Assembly: GCA_021732285.1 (NCBI GenBank)
Contig: JAKFVH010000197.1
Coordinates: 1 to 36,681, forward strand
Source: Reyranella sp.
GTDB lineage: Bacteria > Pseudomonadota > Alphaproteobacteria > Reyranellales > Reyranellaceae
Length of the DNA: 36,681 bases
Direction: 5' to 3'
Shown here: positions 7,581 through 16,715 of the stretch, one piece after another
Numbering within the stretch: the first letter of the stretch is position 1
How the letters are laid out: the number at the start of each line of letters is the position of its first letter
The notes under the pieces: generated by a model
The model's database searches: none
What the model was told of the DNA's origin: nothing
What the model saw: only the letters and a program-made list of their open reading frames with translations
Translations under genes and position numbers: made by a program

Positions 7581-8618
7581 ATGATTTCACGTCGGACATT
7601 GCTCGGAACCAGCGCTGTGGCGGCGGCAACGCTCGCCGCGCCGTCGATCCTTCACGCCCAGGCCAAGACGCTCAAGATCACGACCTGGGGCGGCAAGTGG
7701 GGCGAGATCATGAAGGCCACGGTCCTGCCGGCCTTCGAGAAGGAGTTCAAGTGCACCGTCTCGGCCGACCAGGCCTTCCCCTACGTGCCCAAGCTGCAGG
7801 CCAGCCCGAAGAACGATCCGCTCTACGACGTGCTGCACACCAATTCCAACGAGCAGTGGAACTGCTTCACCGAGGGGCTGGTGATGCAGAAGATCACCGC
7901 CAAGGAAGCGCCCAACGTCGCCGACGTCTATCCCTGGGCGGTGAGCGACAAGATCGTCGGCGTGGCGATCTTCACCAGTGCGATCGGCCTCGGCTTCCGC
8001 ACCGACAAGGGCCTGGCCAAGCCGACCTCGTGGAAGGACCTCGCCGATCCCAAGCTCGCCGGCGCCCGCGGCAGCTACATCATCCCGGTGAACAGCCTCG
8101 GCCAGTGCCATCTCATGATGCTGGGCAAGATCTACGGCAAGGGTCTGCAGGACCTCGACGCGGCCTACAAGGCGCTCGAGCAGCTGAAGCCCATCAAGCT
8201 GGTCGACTTCACCGGCCAGATGGAAAAGATGCTGCTGTCGGGCGAGGTCTCGATGGGCGTCATCCACGATTCCGGCGTCTATCGCTATGACGGCCAGAAC
8301 CAGCCCGTCGATTTCGCCAGCCCGTCCGAGGGCGTGATGGCGCTGGAGCAGGTGCTGAACGTGACTCCGGGCTCGAAGGTGAAGGAGCTGGCCTTCGGCT
8401 ACATCGACTACATGCTGCGGCCCGACACGCAGAAGCTTTTGGCCGAAGGCGTCTGGTATTCGCCGGCCAACAAGAAGGTGAAGCTCGACGCCAAGTACGA
8501 CGCCAAGCTTTTAACCACCGAGGCCAAGGTGGCGACGCTGATCCAGCCCGACTGGAAGTGGTACAACGCGCGCAAGGAAGACATCGACGCGCGGGTCACG
8601 AAGATCTTGAAAGGATAG
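7581..8618 (+). CDS. ABC transporter substrate-binding protein, PotD-like, Tat-exported
   Basis: A 345-residue periplasmic receptor of the importer. The N-terminus MISRRTLLGTSAVAAATLAAPSILHA carries a twin-arginine type signal (SRRTLLG) with probable cleavage after HAQA. The mature protein starts KTLKITTWGGKWGEI, as in the SBP_bac_8/PotD group that binds polyamines, amino acid derivatives or similar small cations. The ATG at 7581 directly begins the signal. A palindrome (8622-8693) separates it from the ATPase gene. Which ligand is bound cannot be read from the sequence; the neighbouring hydantoin-type and AroM genes might hint at a nitrogenous compound (inference). Confidence 0.92.
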   Translation: MISRRTLLGTSAVAAATLAAPSILHAQAKTLKITTWGGKWGEIMKATVLPAFEKEFKCTVSADQAFPYVPKLQASPKNDPLYDVLHTNSNEQWNCFTEGLVMQKITAKEAPNVADVYPWAVSDKIVGVAIFTSAIGLGFRTDKGLAKPTSWKDLADPKLAGARGSYIIPVNSLGQCHLMMLGKIYGKGLQDLDAAYKALEQLKPIKLVDFTGQMEKMLLSGEVSMGVIHDSGVYRYDGQNQPVDFASPSEGVMALEQVLNVTPGSKVKELAFGYIDYMLRPDTQKLLAEGVWYSPANKKVKLDAKYDAKLLTTEAKVATLIQPDWKWYNARKEDIDARVTKILKG

Positions 8619-8621
8619 AAC

Positions 8622-8693
8622 TGTCATCCCGAGGCCGAAGGCCGAGGGACCTTTGCTGATCCAGAAAGGTCCCTCGCTGCGCTCGGGATGACA
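8622..8693 (+). repeat. Palindromic intergenic repeat (TGTCATCCCGAG family)
   Basis: The arms TGTCATCCCGAG and CTCGGGATGACA at the ends are exact complements. An inner pair GAGGGACCTTT / AAAGGTCCCTC flanks a loop containing CTGATCC. Elements starting GTCATCCCGAG are, to my knowledge, dispersed in many alphaproteobacterial genomes. This is the only copy in the window. It lies inside the ABC operon, 10 bases before the ATPase ATG. Confidence 0.85.
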
Positions 8694-8703
8694 TTGTGCG
8701 CGT

Positions 8704-9680
<977 letters not shown>

Positions 9681-9684
<4 letters not shown>

Positions 9685-10109
9685 GCGAGGCTCTCGCCGC
9701 GCATCTGCTTGCCGAAAGCGAGATCGTCGTTCAGGCACCATTGCTCGACGACCCGGCCGTCGGCGATGCGGAATATCGACAGTTCGTCTACCTCGACCCT
9801 TCGGCCGGTCGCGACGTGGCCGTCGAAGCTGCCGCGGTTGGTCCCGGTGGAGTAATAGCGTACCGCCACCTTGTCGCCGTCGATAAGGATGTCCTGGACG
9901 TGCTCGCGCCAGTCGGGAAAGCCCGTGCGCAGGCGCTCGATGGCGCTCCGGATTCCGTCATGGCCGTTGCGGCTGTCGCGTTCACCCCAACCCTTGGGCA
10001 TATGGGCGACGAAGTCGTCGGCGTATATTTCCGGAATTGCGGCGACGTTGCCATCGCTCCATATCTCGTGAAGTCGCACGATGAGGGCTCGCGTTTCGTC
10101 ACGGGTCAT
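9681..10109 (-). CDS. SnoaL/NTF2-fold protein (ester cyclase-like)
   Basis: A 142-residue single-domain protein with the cone-shaped NTF2 fold pattern: an N-terminal helix ([35 protein letters not shown]), then [32 protein letters not shown], then [23 protein letters not shown]. This resembles SnoaL-type polyketide/ester cyclases and many uncharacterised small-molecule-binding proteins; the reaction is not known. The methionine at 10109 is used because similarity begins there. It is convergent with the ATPase gene and overlaps its stop. Confidence 0.85.
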
Positions 10110-10164
10110 GGAACTCTTCTCAGGGCGTTGCGCCGGGTCCTGTCGCGGCGGTCGGGAGAGTATC

Positions 10165-10836
10165 ATGCCTCGCACTCTCGGAATCATCACCGTCGGCCAG
10201 GCGCCGCGCGACGACATCGCGACCCTGTTCGCCGCCCATGCGCCCGTCGGCACCAAGGTGATCCTGCGCGGTGCGCTCGATGGGCTTTCGGACGCCGAGG
10301 TCGATCGGCTGCAGCCCGAGAACGGCGGCGACACGCTCTACACCCGCCTGCGCGGCGTTCGTGACGTAAAAATCTCCAAGAAGGCCGTCATCGCCCGTTC
10401 GCCGGCCGCCCTCGACAGGCTGCGCGGCGACGGCTGCGACGTGCTGGTCTATGCCTGCACCGGCGAGTTCCCGCCCATGCCGGGCGACGAGAACGTCCTG
10501 TTCCCCTCGCGCGTGCTCAATGGCCTGGCCACGGGGCTGCTGCCGCGCGGCCGGCTGGGCCTGCTGATCCCGCTCGCCGAGCAGGGCGAGAAGCTCGCCT
10601 CGAAATGGGCGCGGCCGGGGCTAGAAGTCGTGGCCGAGGCGCTGGCGCCCAGCGCTGGGCAGGGCGAGGCCGCGGCCGCCGCCGAGCGGCTGGCCGCCAA
10701 AAAGCCCGACCTCGTGGCCATGGACTGCATGAGCTACACTCCGACCACCAAGGACTGGATCAAAGGCCCGCTCGGCGTGCCGGCGTTGTTGGCGATCACC
10801 GCGACGGGCCGCGTGCTGCGGGAGATGCTCGACTGA
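10165..10836 (+). CDS. AroM-family protein
   Basis: A 223-residue protein, matching the length of E. coli AroM (about 225). It begins PRTLGIITVGQAPRDD, the family's opening motif, and has a cysteine-containing loop VLVYACTGEFPP and a second near the end (AMDCMSYT). The paired cysteine loops recall the Asp/Glu/hydantoin racemase superfamily, to which AroM is thought to be related; no reaction has been established that I know of. The ATG at 10165 has GGGAGAG at 10154-10160. The last four bases overlap the FAD monooxygenase start, so the two are probably co-translated. Confidence 0.88.
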   Translation: MPRTLGIITVGQAPRDDIATLFAAHAPVGTKVILRGALDGLSDAEVDRLQPENGGDTLYTRLRGVRDVKISKKAVIARSPAALDRLRGDGCDVLVYACTGEFPPMPGDENVLFPSRVLNGLATGLLPRGRLGLLIPLAEQGEKLASKWARPGLEVVAEALAPSAGQGEAAAAAERLAAKKPDLVAMDCMSYTPTTKDWIKGPLGVPALLAITATGRVLREMLD

Positions 10837-12041
10837 TCACGACCCAGTGCTGCATCGTGGGCGGCGGCCCGGCGGGCATGATGCTGGGCTTCCTGTTGGC
10901 GCGCGCCGGCGTCAAGGCTGTGGTGCTGGAGAAGCACGGCGACTTCCTGCGCGATTTCCGTGGCGACACCGTCCATCCCTCGACGCTCAACGTGATGGAC
11001 GAGCTTGGCCTGCTCGACGAGTTCCTGAAGCTGCCGCACCAGAAGGTCTCGCGTATCAACGGCCTGTTCGGCGAGGAGCGCGTGCTGATGGCCGACTTCT
11101 CGCATCTGCCGGTGCGCACGCCCTACATCGCCATGATGCCGCAATGGGACTTCCTCGATTTCCTCGCAGCGCAAGGCAAGCGGTTCGCGGGCTTCACCGC
11201 CTTGATGAAAGCCGAGGCGACCGGCCTGCTCGAGGAGGGCGGCCGTGTCGTCGGCGTGCGCGCCACCATCGAAGGCAAGGCCGAGGAGATCCGCGCCGAC
11301 CTGGTCGTCGGCGCGGATGGCCGTCATTCGACGGTGCGCGAAGCGGCGGGTCTGCATCCCATCGTGATCGGCGCGCCGATGGACGTGCTGTGGTTTCGCC
11401 TCAGCCGCAAGCCCGCCGATTCGGCCGAGACCATGGGCCGCTTCGATAGCGGCAGCATCCTGGTGATGCTCGACCGTGGCGACTACTGGCAATGCGCCTA
11501 TGTCATTCCCAAAGGCTCGGCCGAAACCGTGAAGGCGGCCGGCATCGAGAAACTCCGCGAGCGCATCGTGCAGCTGATGCCGTTCCTGGCCGACCGCATG
11601 GGCGAGCTCGCGACCGTCGACGATCTAAAACTTCTGACCGTGGGCGTCGACCGGCTGGAGAAATGGTGGAAGCCCGGCTTGCTCTGCATCGGCGATGCCG
11701 CCCACACCATGTCGCCGCTGGGCGGCGTCGGCATCAACATCGCGGTGCAGGACGCCGTCGCGGCCGCCAACATCCTGGCCGGCCCGCTCAAGGAGGGTCG
11801 GCTAAAAGACTCCGACCTGCAGGCCGTGCAGGAGCGCCGTCGGTGGCCGGTGCGCGCCACCCAGGCCATCCAGGTGTTCCTTCAGGATCGCATCATCGCG
11901 CCGGCGCTTGCCAACACGGGACCCTTGCGGCCGCCCTGGCCGGTGCGTCTCTTCAACGCCCTGCCGTTCCTGCGCCGCATCCCCGCCCGCGTGATGGGCA
12001 TGGGCGTACAGCCCGAGCACGTGAAGACGAAGGCTGCTTAA
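10833..12041 (+). CDS. FAD-dependent monooxygenase (group A flavoprotein)
   Basis: A 402-residue soluble aromatic hydroxylase-like flavoprotein. The dinucleotide fold is at the very start (CCIVGGGPAG, G10-x-G12-xx-G15). The DG motif reads VVGADGRHSTVR, and the second FAD motif reads LLCIGDAAHTMSPLGGVGINIAVQDA. There is no ATG, GTG or TTG between the upstream region and the FAD fold. The best start is CTG at 10833, which overlaps the aroM-like stop as CTGA and has GGGAG at 10820-10824, 8 bases upstream. The reaction is probably NAD(P)H- and O2-dependent hydroxylation of an aromatic or related ring. Confidence 0.88.
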   Translation: MITTQCCIVGGGPAGMMLGFLLARAGVKAVVLEKHGDFLRDFRGDTVHPSTLNVMDELGLLDEFLKLPHQKVSRINGLFGEERVLMADFSHLPVRTPYIAMMPQWDFLDFLAAQGKRFAGFTALMKAEATGLLEEGGRVVGVRATIEGKAEEIRADLVVGADGRHSTVREAAGLHPIVIGAPMDVLWFRLSRKPADSAETMGRFDSGSILVMLDRGDYWQCAYVIPKGSAETVKAAGIEKLRERIVQLMPFLADRMGELATVDDLKLLTVGVDRLEKWWKPGLLCIGDAAHTMSPLGGVGINIAVQDAVAAANILAGPLKEGRLKDSDLQAVQERRRWPVRATQAIQVFLQDRIIAPALANTGPLRPPWPVRLFNALPFLRRIPARVMGMGVQPEHVKTKAA

Positions 12042-12043
12042 TA

Positions 12044-12206
12044 CTGGGGGCGCGCCACTAGAGACGGAGCGGAGCTCCGTCGTAAGTGGCGCGTCATGGT
12101 CTTCCGGACCGCGAGCCTCCGGCTCGCTCATGAATCATGAGCGCGCAGGATGCGCGCGGTCCGGAAGAGCATGAGAAGACGCGCCATTGGAGTGGCGCGC
12201 CCCCGG
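12044..12206 (-). repeat. Long nested palindromic repeat, copy B (inverted)
   Basis: It fills the gap between the monooxygenase stop (12041) and the FMN reductase stop (12209). The core CTTCCGGACC...GGTCCGGAAG and central GCTCATGAATCATGAGC match copies A and C, but flanks and side hairpins are in the opposite orientation: GTCATGGTCTTCC lies left here, and its complement lies right in A and C. An extra palindrome, GACGGAGC-GGA-GCTCCGTC (12063-12081), sits in the loop of the left outer hairpin. Confidence 0.9.
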
Positions 12207-12208
12207 CG

Positions 12209-12775
12209 TTACTTGACGCTGGCGGCGGCCTTCGCCTGGCGGATGGCGAGCGCCAGCGAGGCGCCGAGATCGGCCAGAAGCTTGCCCGCGACCTCGTCGG
12301 TCAGCTTGCCGTCGGCGAAGCGGTTCTGTGCCTGGGCAATCATGACCTCGGGCTTGTTGACCGGGCGACCGTCGACGAACACCAGGATCTGGCGAAGCTG
12401 GTACTGCGCGCGCGCCGAGCCCAGCGCGCCGCCCGCGGCGCCGAAGATCGCGATCGGCTTGGCGGCGAAGGGCTGCGGCGTCATGCGCGACAGCCAGTCG
12501 ATAGCGTTCTTCAGCACGCCCGACGGGCCGTAGTTGTATTCCGGCGAGGCCAGGACGATGCCATCCGCCGCGAGCATCGCCTGCTGGGCCGCCTGCACCG
12601 GCGCCGGAAAGCCCTGCGCCTGGATGTCGGCGTTGTAGAGCGGCCAATCGATCTCGATCGTCTGCGCCGTCACGCCGGCCGGCAGCCTTTCGACGAAGGC
12701 ACTGAGCGCCAGGCGGTTGAACGACGCCTTGCGCAGGCTGCCGCAGAAGGCGACGAGTTTGATTGGCTCGGACAT
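12209..12775 (-). CDS. NADPH-dependent FMN reductase (chromate/quinone reductase family)
   Basis: A 188-residue flavodoxin-fold oxidoreductase. The phosphate-binding loop GSLRKASFNR is at 12-21, and the family signature SPEYNYGPSGVLKNAIDWLSR contacts FMN. Relatives reduce quinones, azo dyes or chromate with NAD(P)H, usually as a defence against redox stress. An AAGGAGAT ribosome site precedes the ATG at 12775. It is divergent from the DUF917 operon (82 bases between starts) and convergent with the FAD monooxygenase across palindrome copy B. Confidence 0.92.
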   Translation of the reverse strand: MSEPIKLVAFCGSLRKASFNRLALSAFVERLPAGVTAQTIEIDWPLYNADIQAQGFPAPVQAAQQAMLAADGIVLASPEYNYGPSGVLKNAIDWLSRMTPQPFAAKPIAIFGAAGGALGSARAQYQLRQILVFVDGRPVNKPEVMIAQAQNRFADGKLTDEVAGKLLADLGASLALAIRQAKAAASVK

Positions 12776-12801
12776 TGCTCGGTATCTCCTTGGTTACTGC
12801 T

Positions 12802-12830
12802 TTGTCAGCACTGAGGCAGGCCGCTACATA
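12802..12830 (+). promoter_or_regulatory. Predicted sigma-70 type promoter of the DUF917-hydantoinase operon
   Basis: TTGTCA at 12802-12807 and TACATA at 12825-12830 are separated by 17 bases. The predicted transcript would start about 20 bases before the ATG at 12858, leaving room for GGAGAT at 12841-12846. This is recognised by eye only. Confidence 0.5.
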
Positions 12831-12857
12831 GAAGCCGTTGGGAGATTTGGCAACGCA

Positions 12858-13937
12858 ATGCCGCTACGCGACATCACATTGGATGACATCGAATCCCTGG
12901 CCGTCGGCGCCTGGGTCCTGGGGACAGGCGGCGGCGGCAGCCCCTATCTCGGCCTCCTGAACATGCGCGCCCTCTACAAGGAGGGTCTTCGCGTGCAGCT
13001 CATGTCGTCGGACGAGCTTGCCGATGATGACTGGATCGCCGCCGTGTCGAACATGGGCGCGCCGCTGGTCGGCCAGGAGCGCCTGACCGACAGCCGCACC
13101 ATCGCCCGCGCCGTGGCGCTGATGGAGGAGCACACGGGCGCCAAGTTCCGCGGGATCATGTCGCTCGAGATCGGCGGCGGGAATTCCATTCAGCCGCTGA
13201 TGGCGGCGGCGCACCTCAAGCGCCCGGTGATCGATTCCGACATGATGGGGCGGGCCTATCCCGAAGCGCAGATGACTTCCGTTGCGGTCGGTGACCTGAA
13301 GCCCTGTCCGCTCACCTCCGTCGACGTGCGCGGTCTGGAATCGGTGGTCGATTCGGTGCCGACCTGGAAGTGGATGGAGCGCGTCAGCCGCAAGATCTGC
13401 GTCGAGTACGGCTCGATCGCCTCGACCTGCAAGGCGCCGCGCACCGGCGCCGAGGTCAAGAAGTGGGGCATCCACGGCACCACGACCAAGGCGATCGCCA
13501 TCGGCCACGCCGTGCGCGAGGCCCAGCGCAGGCACGAGGACCCGATCGCGGCCATCCTCGGCGTCGAGCCGGGCAAGGTGCTCTATCGGGGCAAGGTCGC
13601 CGACGTCGAACGCCGCGCCACCGAGGGTTTTTTGCGTGGCAGAACCCGCTTGGACGGCATGGACGATCACAAGGGCGCCACGCTGGAGATCAACTTCCAG
13701 AACGAATGGATCGTGGCCTGGCTCGACGGCAAGCCGATCGCCATGTCGCCCGACCTGATTTGCGTGCTCGATTCGGTGTCGGGCGAGGCGGTCGGCACCG
13801 AGACCATCCGCTACGGCCAGCGCGTCACCGTGATCGCCTTGCCGCCGCCGAAAGTCTTCCTCTCCGAGAAGGGCCTCGCCCACGTCGGCCCGCGCGCCTT
13901 CGGCTACGACATCGATTTCAAGAGCGTGTTCGCGTGA
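12858..13937 (+). CDS. DUF917 (S-methyl-thiohydantoin desulfurase family) protein, first paralogue
   Basis: A 359-residue protein of the family long called DUF917, whose Pfam entries I recall being renamed after S-methyl-thiohydantoin desulfurase. The N-terminus has the glycine-rich VLGTGGGGSPYLGLL motif. Conserved blocks follow: NMGAPLVGQERL, DSDMMGRAYPEAQM, GAEVKKWGIHGTTTKAIAIG and PDLICVLDSVSGEAVG. Members usually accompany hydantoinase/oxoprolinase proteins, as here. The start at 12858 has GGAGAT 11 bases upstream; the extra upstream frame overlaps the divergent FMN reductase. The last bases overlap the GTG start of the second paralogue. The exact substrate is unknown. Confidence 0.9.
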   Translation: MPLRDITLDDIESLAVGAWVLGTGGGGSPYLGLLNMRALYKEGLRVQLMSSDELADDDWIAAVSNMGAPLVGQERLTDSRTIARAVALMEEHTGAKFRGIMSLEIGGGNSIQPLMAAAHLKRPVIDSDMMGRAYPEAQMTSVAVGDLKPCPLTSVDVRGLESVVDSVPTWKWMERVSRKICVEYGSIASTCKAPRTGAEVKKWGIHGTTTKAIAIGHAVREAQRRHEDPIAAILGVEPGKVLYRGKVADVERRATEGFLRGRTRLDGMDDHKGATLEINFQNEWIVAWLDGKPIAMSPDLICVLDSVSGEAVGTETIRYGQRVTVIALPPPKVFLSEKGLAHVGPRAFGYDIDFKSVFA

Positions 13938-15016
13938 AGCTGCGCGAACTCTCGCTCGACGACATCGAAGCGCTGGCGGTCGGCGCCTGGGTGCTGGGCA
14001 CGGGTGGCGGCGGCAATCCCTATCTGCCACTCCTGAACATGCGCGCGCTCTATCGCGACGGCCATCGCGTGCAGCTGATGGATGCGGCCGATCTCGCCGA
14101 CAACGACTGGGTCGGTATCGTCGCCAACATGGGCGCGCCATTGGTCGGCCAGGAACGGCTGACCGACAGCCTGACGCTCGCACGCGCCGTGTCGGCGATG
14201 GAGCGCCACATCGGCCGGCGCTTCCGCGCCCTGATGAGCATGGAGATCGGCGGTGCCAACGGCGTGCGGCCGTTCATGGCGGCGGCGCACCTCGACCTTC
14301 CCGTGGTCGATTCCGACACGATGGGCCGCGCCTATCCTGAGGCGCAGATGACGTCGGTCGCGGTCGGCGGGCTGGCGCCCTATCCCCTGACAGCGGTCGA
14401 CGTGCGCGGCTTCGAGAGCATCGTGCACAAGGTGCCGACCTGGAAATGGACCGAGCGCGTGGCGCGCAAGATCTGCGTCGAATACGGTTCGGTCGCCGCC
14501 ACCTGCCAGCCGCCGCGCACCGGTGCCGAAGTCAAGAAATGGGGTATCCACGGCACCACGACCAAGGCCATCGCCATCGGCCAGGCCGTGTGCGAGGCCC
14601 AGCGCAAGCATGACGACCCGATTGCCGCCATCCTGTCGGTCGAACCGGGCAAGCTTTTGTACAAAGGCAAGGTCTTGGACGTCGCGCGCCGTGCCACCGA
14701 GGGGTTTTTGCGCGGCGTGCTGCGGTTGGACGGCCTCGACGACTGGCGCGGCTCGGCCATGACCATCAACTTCCAGAACGAGTGGATTGTGGCCTACAGG
14801 GACGACAAGCCGCTCGCCATGACGCCCGACCTGATCTGCGTGCTCGACTCCGTCTCGGGCGAGGCGGTCGGCAGCGAGACGGTGCGTTACGGCCAGCGCG
14901 TCACGGTGATCGCCCTGCCGCCGCCGCCGGTCTTCCTTTCGCCGCGCGGCCTGGACCATGTCGGTCCGCGCGCTTTCGGCTATGACATCGACTTCAGGAG
15001 CGTGTTCGACGCATGA
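13934..15016 (+). CDS. DUF917 family protein, second paralogue
   Basis: A 360-residue protein that aligns end to end with the gene before it, about three quarters identical by eye and with essentially no gaps. It shares VLGTGGGG, NMGAPLVGQERLTDS, MGRAYPEAQMTSVAVG and the GIHGTTTKAIAIG block. The start is GTG at 13934, overlapping the previous stop (GTGA); the protein then reads KLRELSLDDIEALAVG, parallel to the first copy. The downstream hydantoinase overlaps by ATGA. The pair could be a heteromer or two enzymes with different specificity. Confidence 0.9.
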   Translation: MKLRELSLDDIEALAVGAWVLGTGGGGNPYLPLLNMRALYRDGHRVQLMDAADLADNDWVGIVANMGAPLVGQERLTDSLTLARAVSAMERHIGRRFRALMSMEIGGANGVRPFMAAAHLDLPVVDSDTMGRAYPEAQMTSVAVGGLAPYPLTAVDVRGFESIVHKVPTWKWTERVARKICVEYGSVAATCQPPRTGAEVKKWGIHGTTTKAIAIGQAVCEAQRKHDDPIAAILSVEPGKLLYKGKVLDVARRATEGFLRGVLRLDGLDDWRGSAMTINFQNEWIVAYRDDKPLAMTPDLICVLDSVSGEAVGSETVRYGQRVTVIALPPPPVFLSPRGLDHVGPRAFGYDIDFRSVFDA

Positions 15017-16551
15017 GACGCATTGGCATTGACGTGGGCGGCACCAACACCGACGCCGTCCTGATCGAGGAAGGCAAGGTGGTGCGCGCCGTGAAGGCGC
15101 CGACCAGCGAGGACGTGACTACGGGCATCCTCGATTCGCTGAAAAGCCTCGGCTCGACCGGCGTGCTTTCAGGCAAGCGCATCGACGGCGTGATGATCGG
15201 CACCACGCATTTCATCAATGCCGTGGTCCAGCGCCGGCACCTTAGCAAGGTCGCGGCGCTCCGGCTCGGCATGCCGGCCTCGGCCTCGCTGCCGCCGTTC
15301 TGCGACTGGCCGGAGGACCTGGCCGAGCTGGTGCGCGGCGGCGTGTGGATGGTGGAAGGCGGCCACGAATATGACGGCCGGCCGTTCATGCCCCTCGACG
15401 AGGCCGCCGTCATCCGGGCCGCGGGCGAGATGAAGGCCAAGGGCCTGAAATCGGTCGCCATCTCCTCGATCTTCTCGCCGCTCGACCCCAGCCACGAGAG
15501 GCGCGCGGCCGAACTGGTCGCCGCAGTCCTGCCCGACGCCGTCATCACCTGCTCGTCCGACCTCGGCCGCATCGGCCTTCTGGAGCGCGAGAATGCCGGC
15601 CTGCTGAACGCGGCCCTCGCCGACCTGTCGCGCGACACCATCGCTGCCTTCGAGAAGGCGATCGCCGATTCCGGCATCAATGCGCCGCTGTTCATCACCC
15701 AGAACGACGGCACGGTGGCCGAGGCGCACCAGGCGCGGCGCCTGCCGGTCTATTCCTTCGCCTCCGGCGCCACCAATTCCATGCGTGGTGCGGCGTACCT
15801 GTCCGGCCTCAGCGACGCCATGGTGGTCGATGTCGGCGGCACCACGACGGACGTGGGCCAGCTGAAGCACGGCTTCCCGCGCGAGGCCAACTCGGTGGTC
15901 AAGGTCGGCGGCGTGCGCACGCTGTTCCGTATGCCCGATCTCCTGTCGATCGGCCTGGGCGGCGGCAGCCACGTCTCCCTCGACCCGATCAAGGTCGGCC
16001 CGGTGTCGGTAGGCTACCGGCTGCTGAGGGACGGCATAGCCTTCGGCGGCAAGCAGCTCACGACCACCGACATCGCCGTCGCCAGCGGCGTCCTGACGCT
16101 CGGCGACAAGGGCAAGGTCGCCCATCTCGACACCGCCGCTTGCCAAAAAGTCTTCGCCGAGGCCGCGCGCCTGGCCGAGGAGGCGATCGACCGCATGAAG
16201 ACCGAGGCGGGCGACGTGCCGCTGATCGCCGTCGGCGGTGGCGCCTTCCTGATCCCCGACAAGCTGCCTGGCGTCTCCCAGGTGATCCATGTCGAGCACG
16301 GCGACTGCGCCAACGCCGTGGGTGCAGCCATCGCCCAGGTCTCGGGCGAGTGCGACCAGATCTTCAAGGACATGGCCCGGACAGACGCCATCGCTTCGGC
16401 CCAGGGGATCGCGAACGACCGCGCCGTTGCCGCGGGCGCGGACCGCAAGACCCTCAGCACCATCGAAAGCGAGGACATGCCGCTCGCCTACCTTCCCGGG
16501 AACTCGGTGCGTGTGCGTGTGCGTGTGGTGGGCGACGTGGCGGCGAGCTGA
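15013..16551 (+). CDS. Hydantoinase/oxoprolinase family protein (HyuA-like)
   Basis: A 512-residue protein of the ATP-dependent hydantoinase/5-oxoprolinase A family, which has the actin/hexokinase ATPase fold. Phosphate-binding loop 1 is at the start (IGIDVGGTNTDAVLIE). The second is VVDVGGTTTDVGQL at about 275-288, and a third glycine-rich segment (LIAVGGGAFLIPD) lies near 405-417. Family members open cyclic imide or lactam rings with ATP. The ATG overlaps the previous stop. With the two DUF917 proteins it forms a tightly coupled three-gene operon, probably for degrading a hydantoin- or thiohydantoin-like compound (inference). The C-terminus is encoded by a short GTGCGT tandem repeat giving alternating V and R. 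Confidence 0.9.
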   Translation: MRRIGIDVGGTNTDAVLIEEGKVVRAVKAPTSEDVTTGILDSLKSLGSTGVLSGKRIDGVMIGTTHFINAVVQRRHLSKVAALRLGMPASASLPPFCDWPEDLAELVRGGVWMVEGGHEYDGRPFMPLDEAAVIRAAGEMKAKGLKSVAISSIFSPLDPSHERRAAELVAAVLPDAVITCSSDLGRIGLLERENAGLLNAALADLSRDTIAAFEKAIADSGINAPLFITQNDGTVAEAHQARRLPVYSFASGATNSMRGAAYLSGLSDAMVVDVGGTTTDVGQLKHGFPREANSVVKVGGVRTLFRMPDLLSIGLGGGSHVSLDPIKVGPVSVGYRLLRDGIAFGGKQLTTTDIAVASGVLTLGDKGKVAHLDTAACQKVFAEAARLAEEAIDRMKTEAGDVPLIAVGGGAFLIPDKLPGVSQVIHVEHGDCANAVGAAIAQVSGECDQIFKDMARTDAIASAQGIANDRAVAAGADRKTLSTIESEDMPLAYLPGNSVRVRVRVVGDVAAS

Positions 16552-16580
16552 CGATTGCTGGCAGTGCAGTCGCGGCATTA

Positions 16581-16594
16581 ATGACTTTCGTCAT
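16581..16594. promoter_or_regulatory. Inverted repeat upstream of promoter
   Basis: ATGAC-TTTC-GTCAT, a perfect 5-base inverted repeat in an A/T-rich stretch. It ends 18 bases before the -35 element at 16613. It could bind a dimeric regulator. The same half-site ATGAC/GTCAT recurs in the palindrome at 19226-19243. Confidence 0.35.
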
Positions 16595-16612
16595 ATTAAA
16601 GAACTTTAGTTA

Positions 16613-16641
16613 TTGACAGGTTGGAACGCTTCTCGTACATT
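16613..16641 (+). promoter_or_regulatory. Near-consensus sigma-70 promoter
   Basis: TTGACA at 16613-16618, exactly 17 bases, then TACATT at 16636-16641. The surrounding sequence is unusually A/T-rich for this window. Transcription would start near 16648 and give a leader of about 68 bases before the ATG at 16716. This is one of the two best promoter matches in the window, the other being that of groES. Confidence 0.7.
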
Positions 16642-16715
16642 GAGATGAGCCTTCCTTTGCCGCGCCGCAGCGCTCCGAAGGACGGCAATCGCCTCAGGAT
16701 CCGCAGGAGCGCACG

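Noticed and set aside
13370-13933. N-terminal extension of the second DUF917 gene in a different frame of the first
   Set aside because: Arg/His-rich shadow sequence; the paralogue alignment fixes the start at the GTG at 13934.
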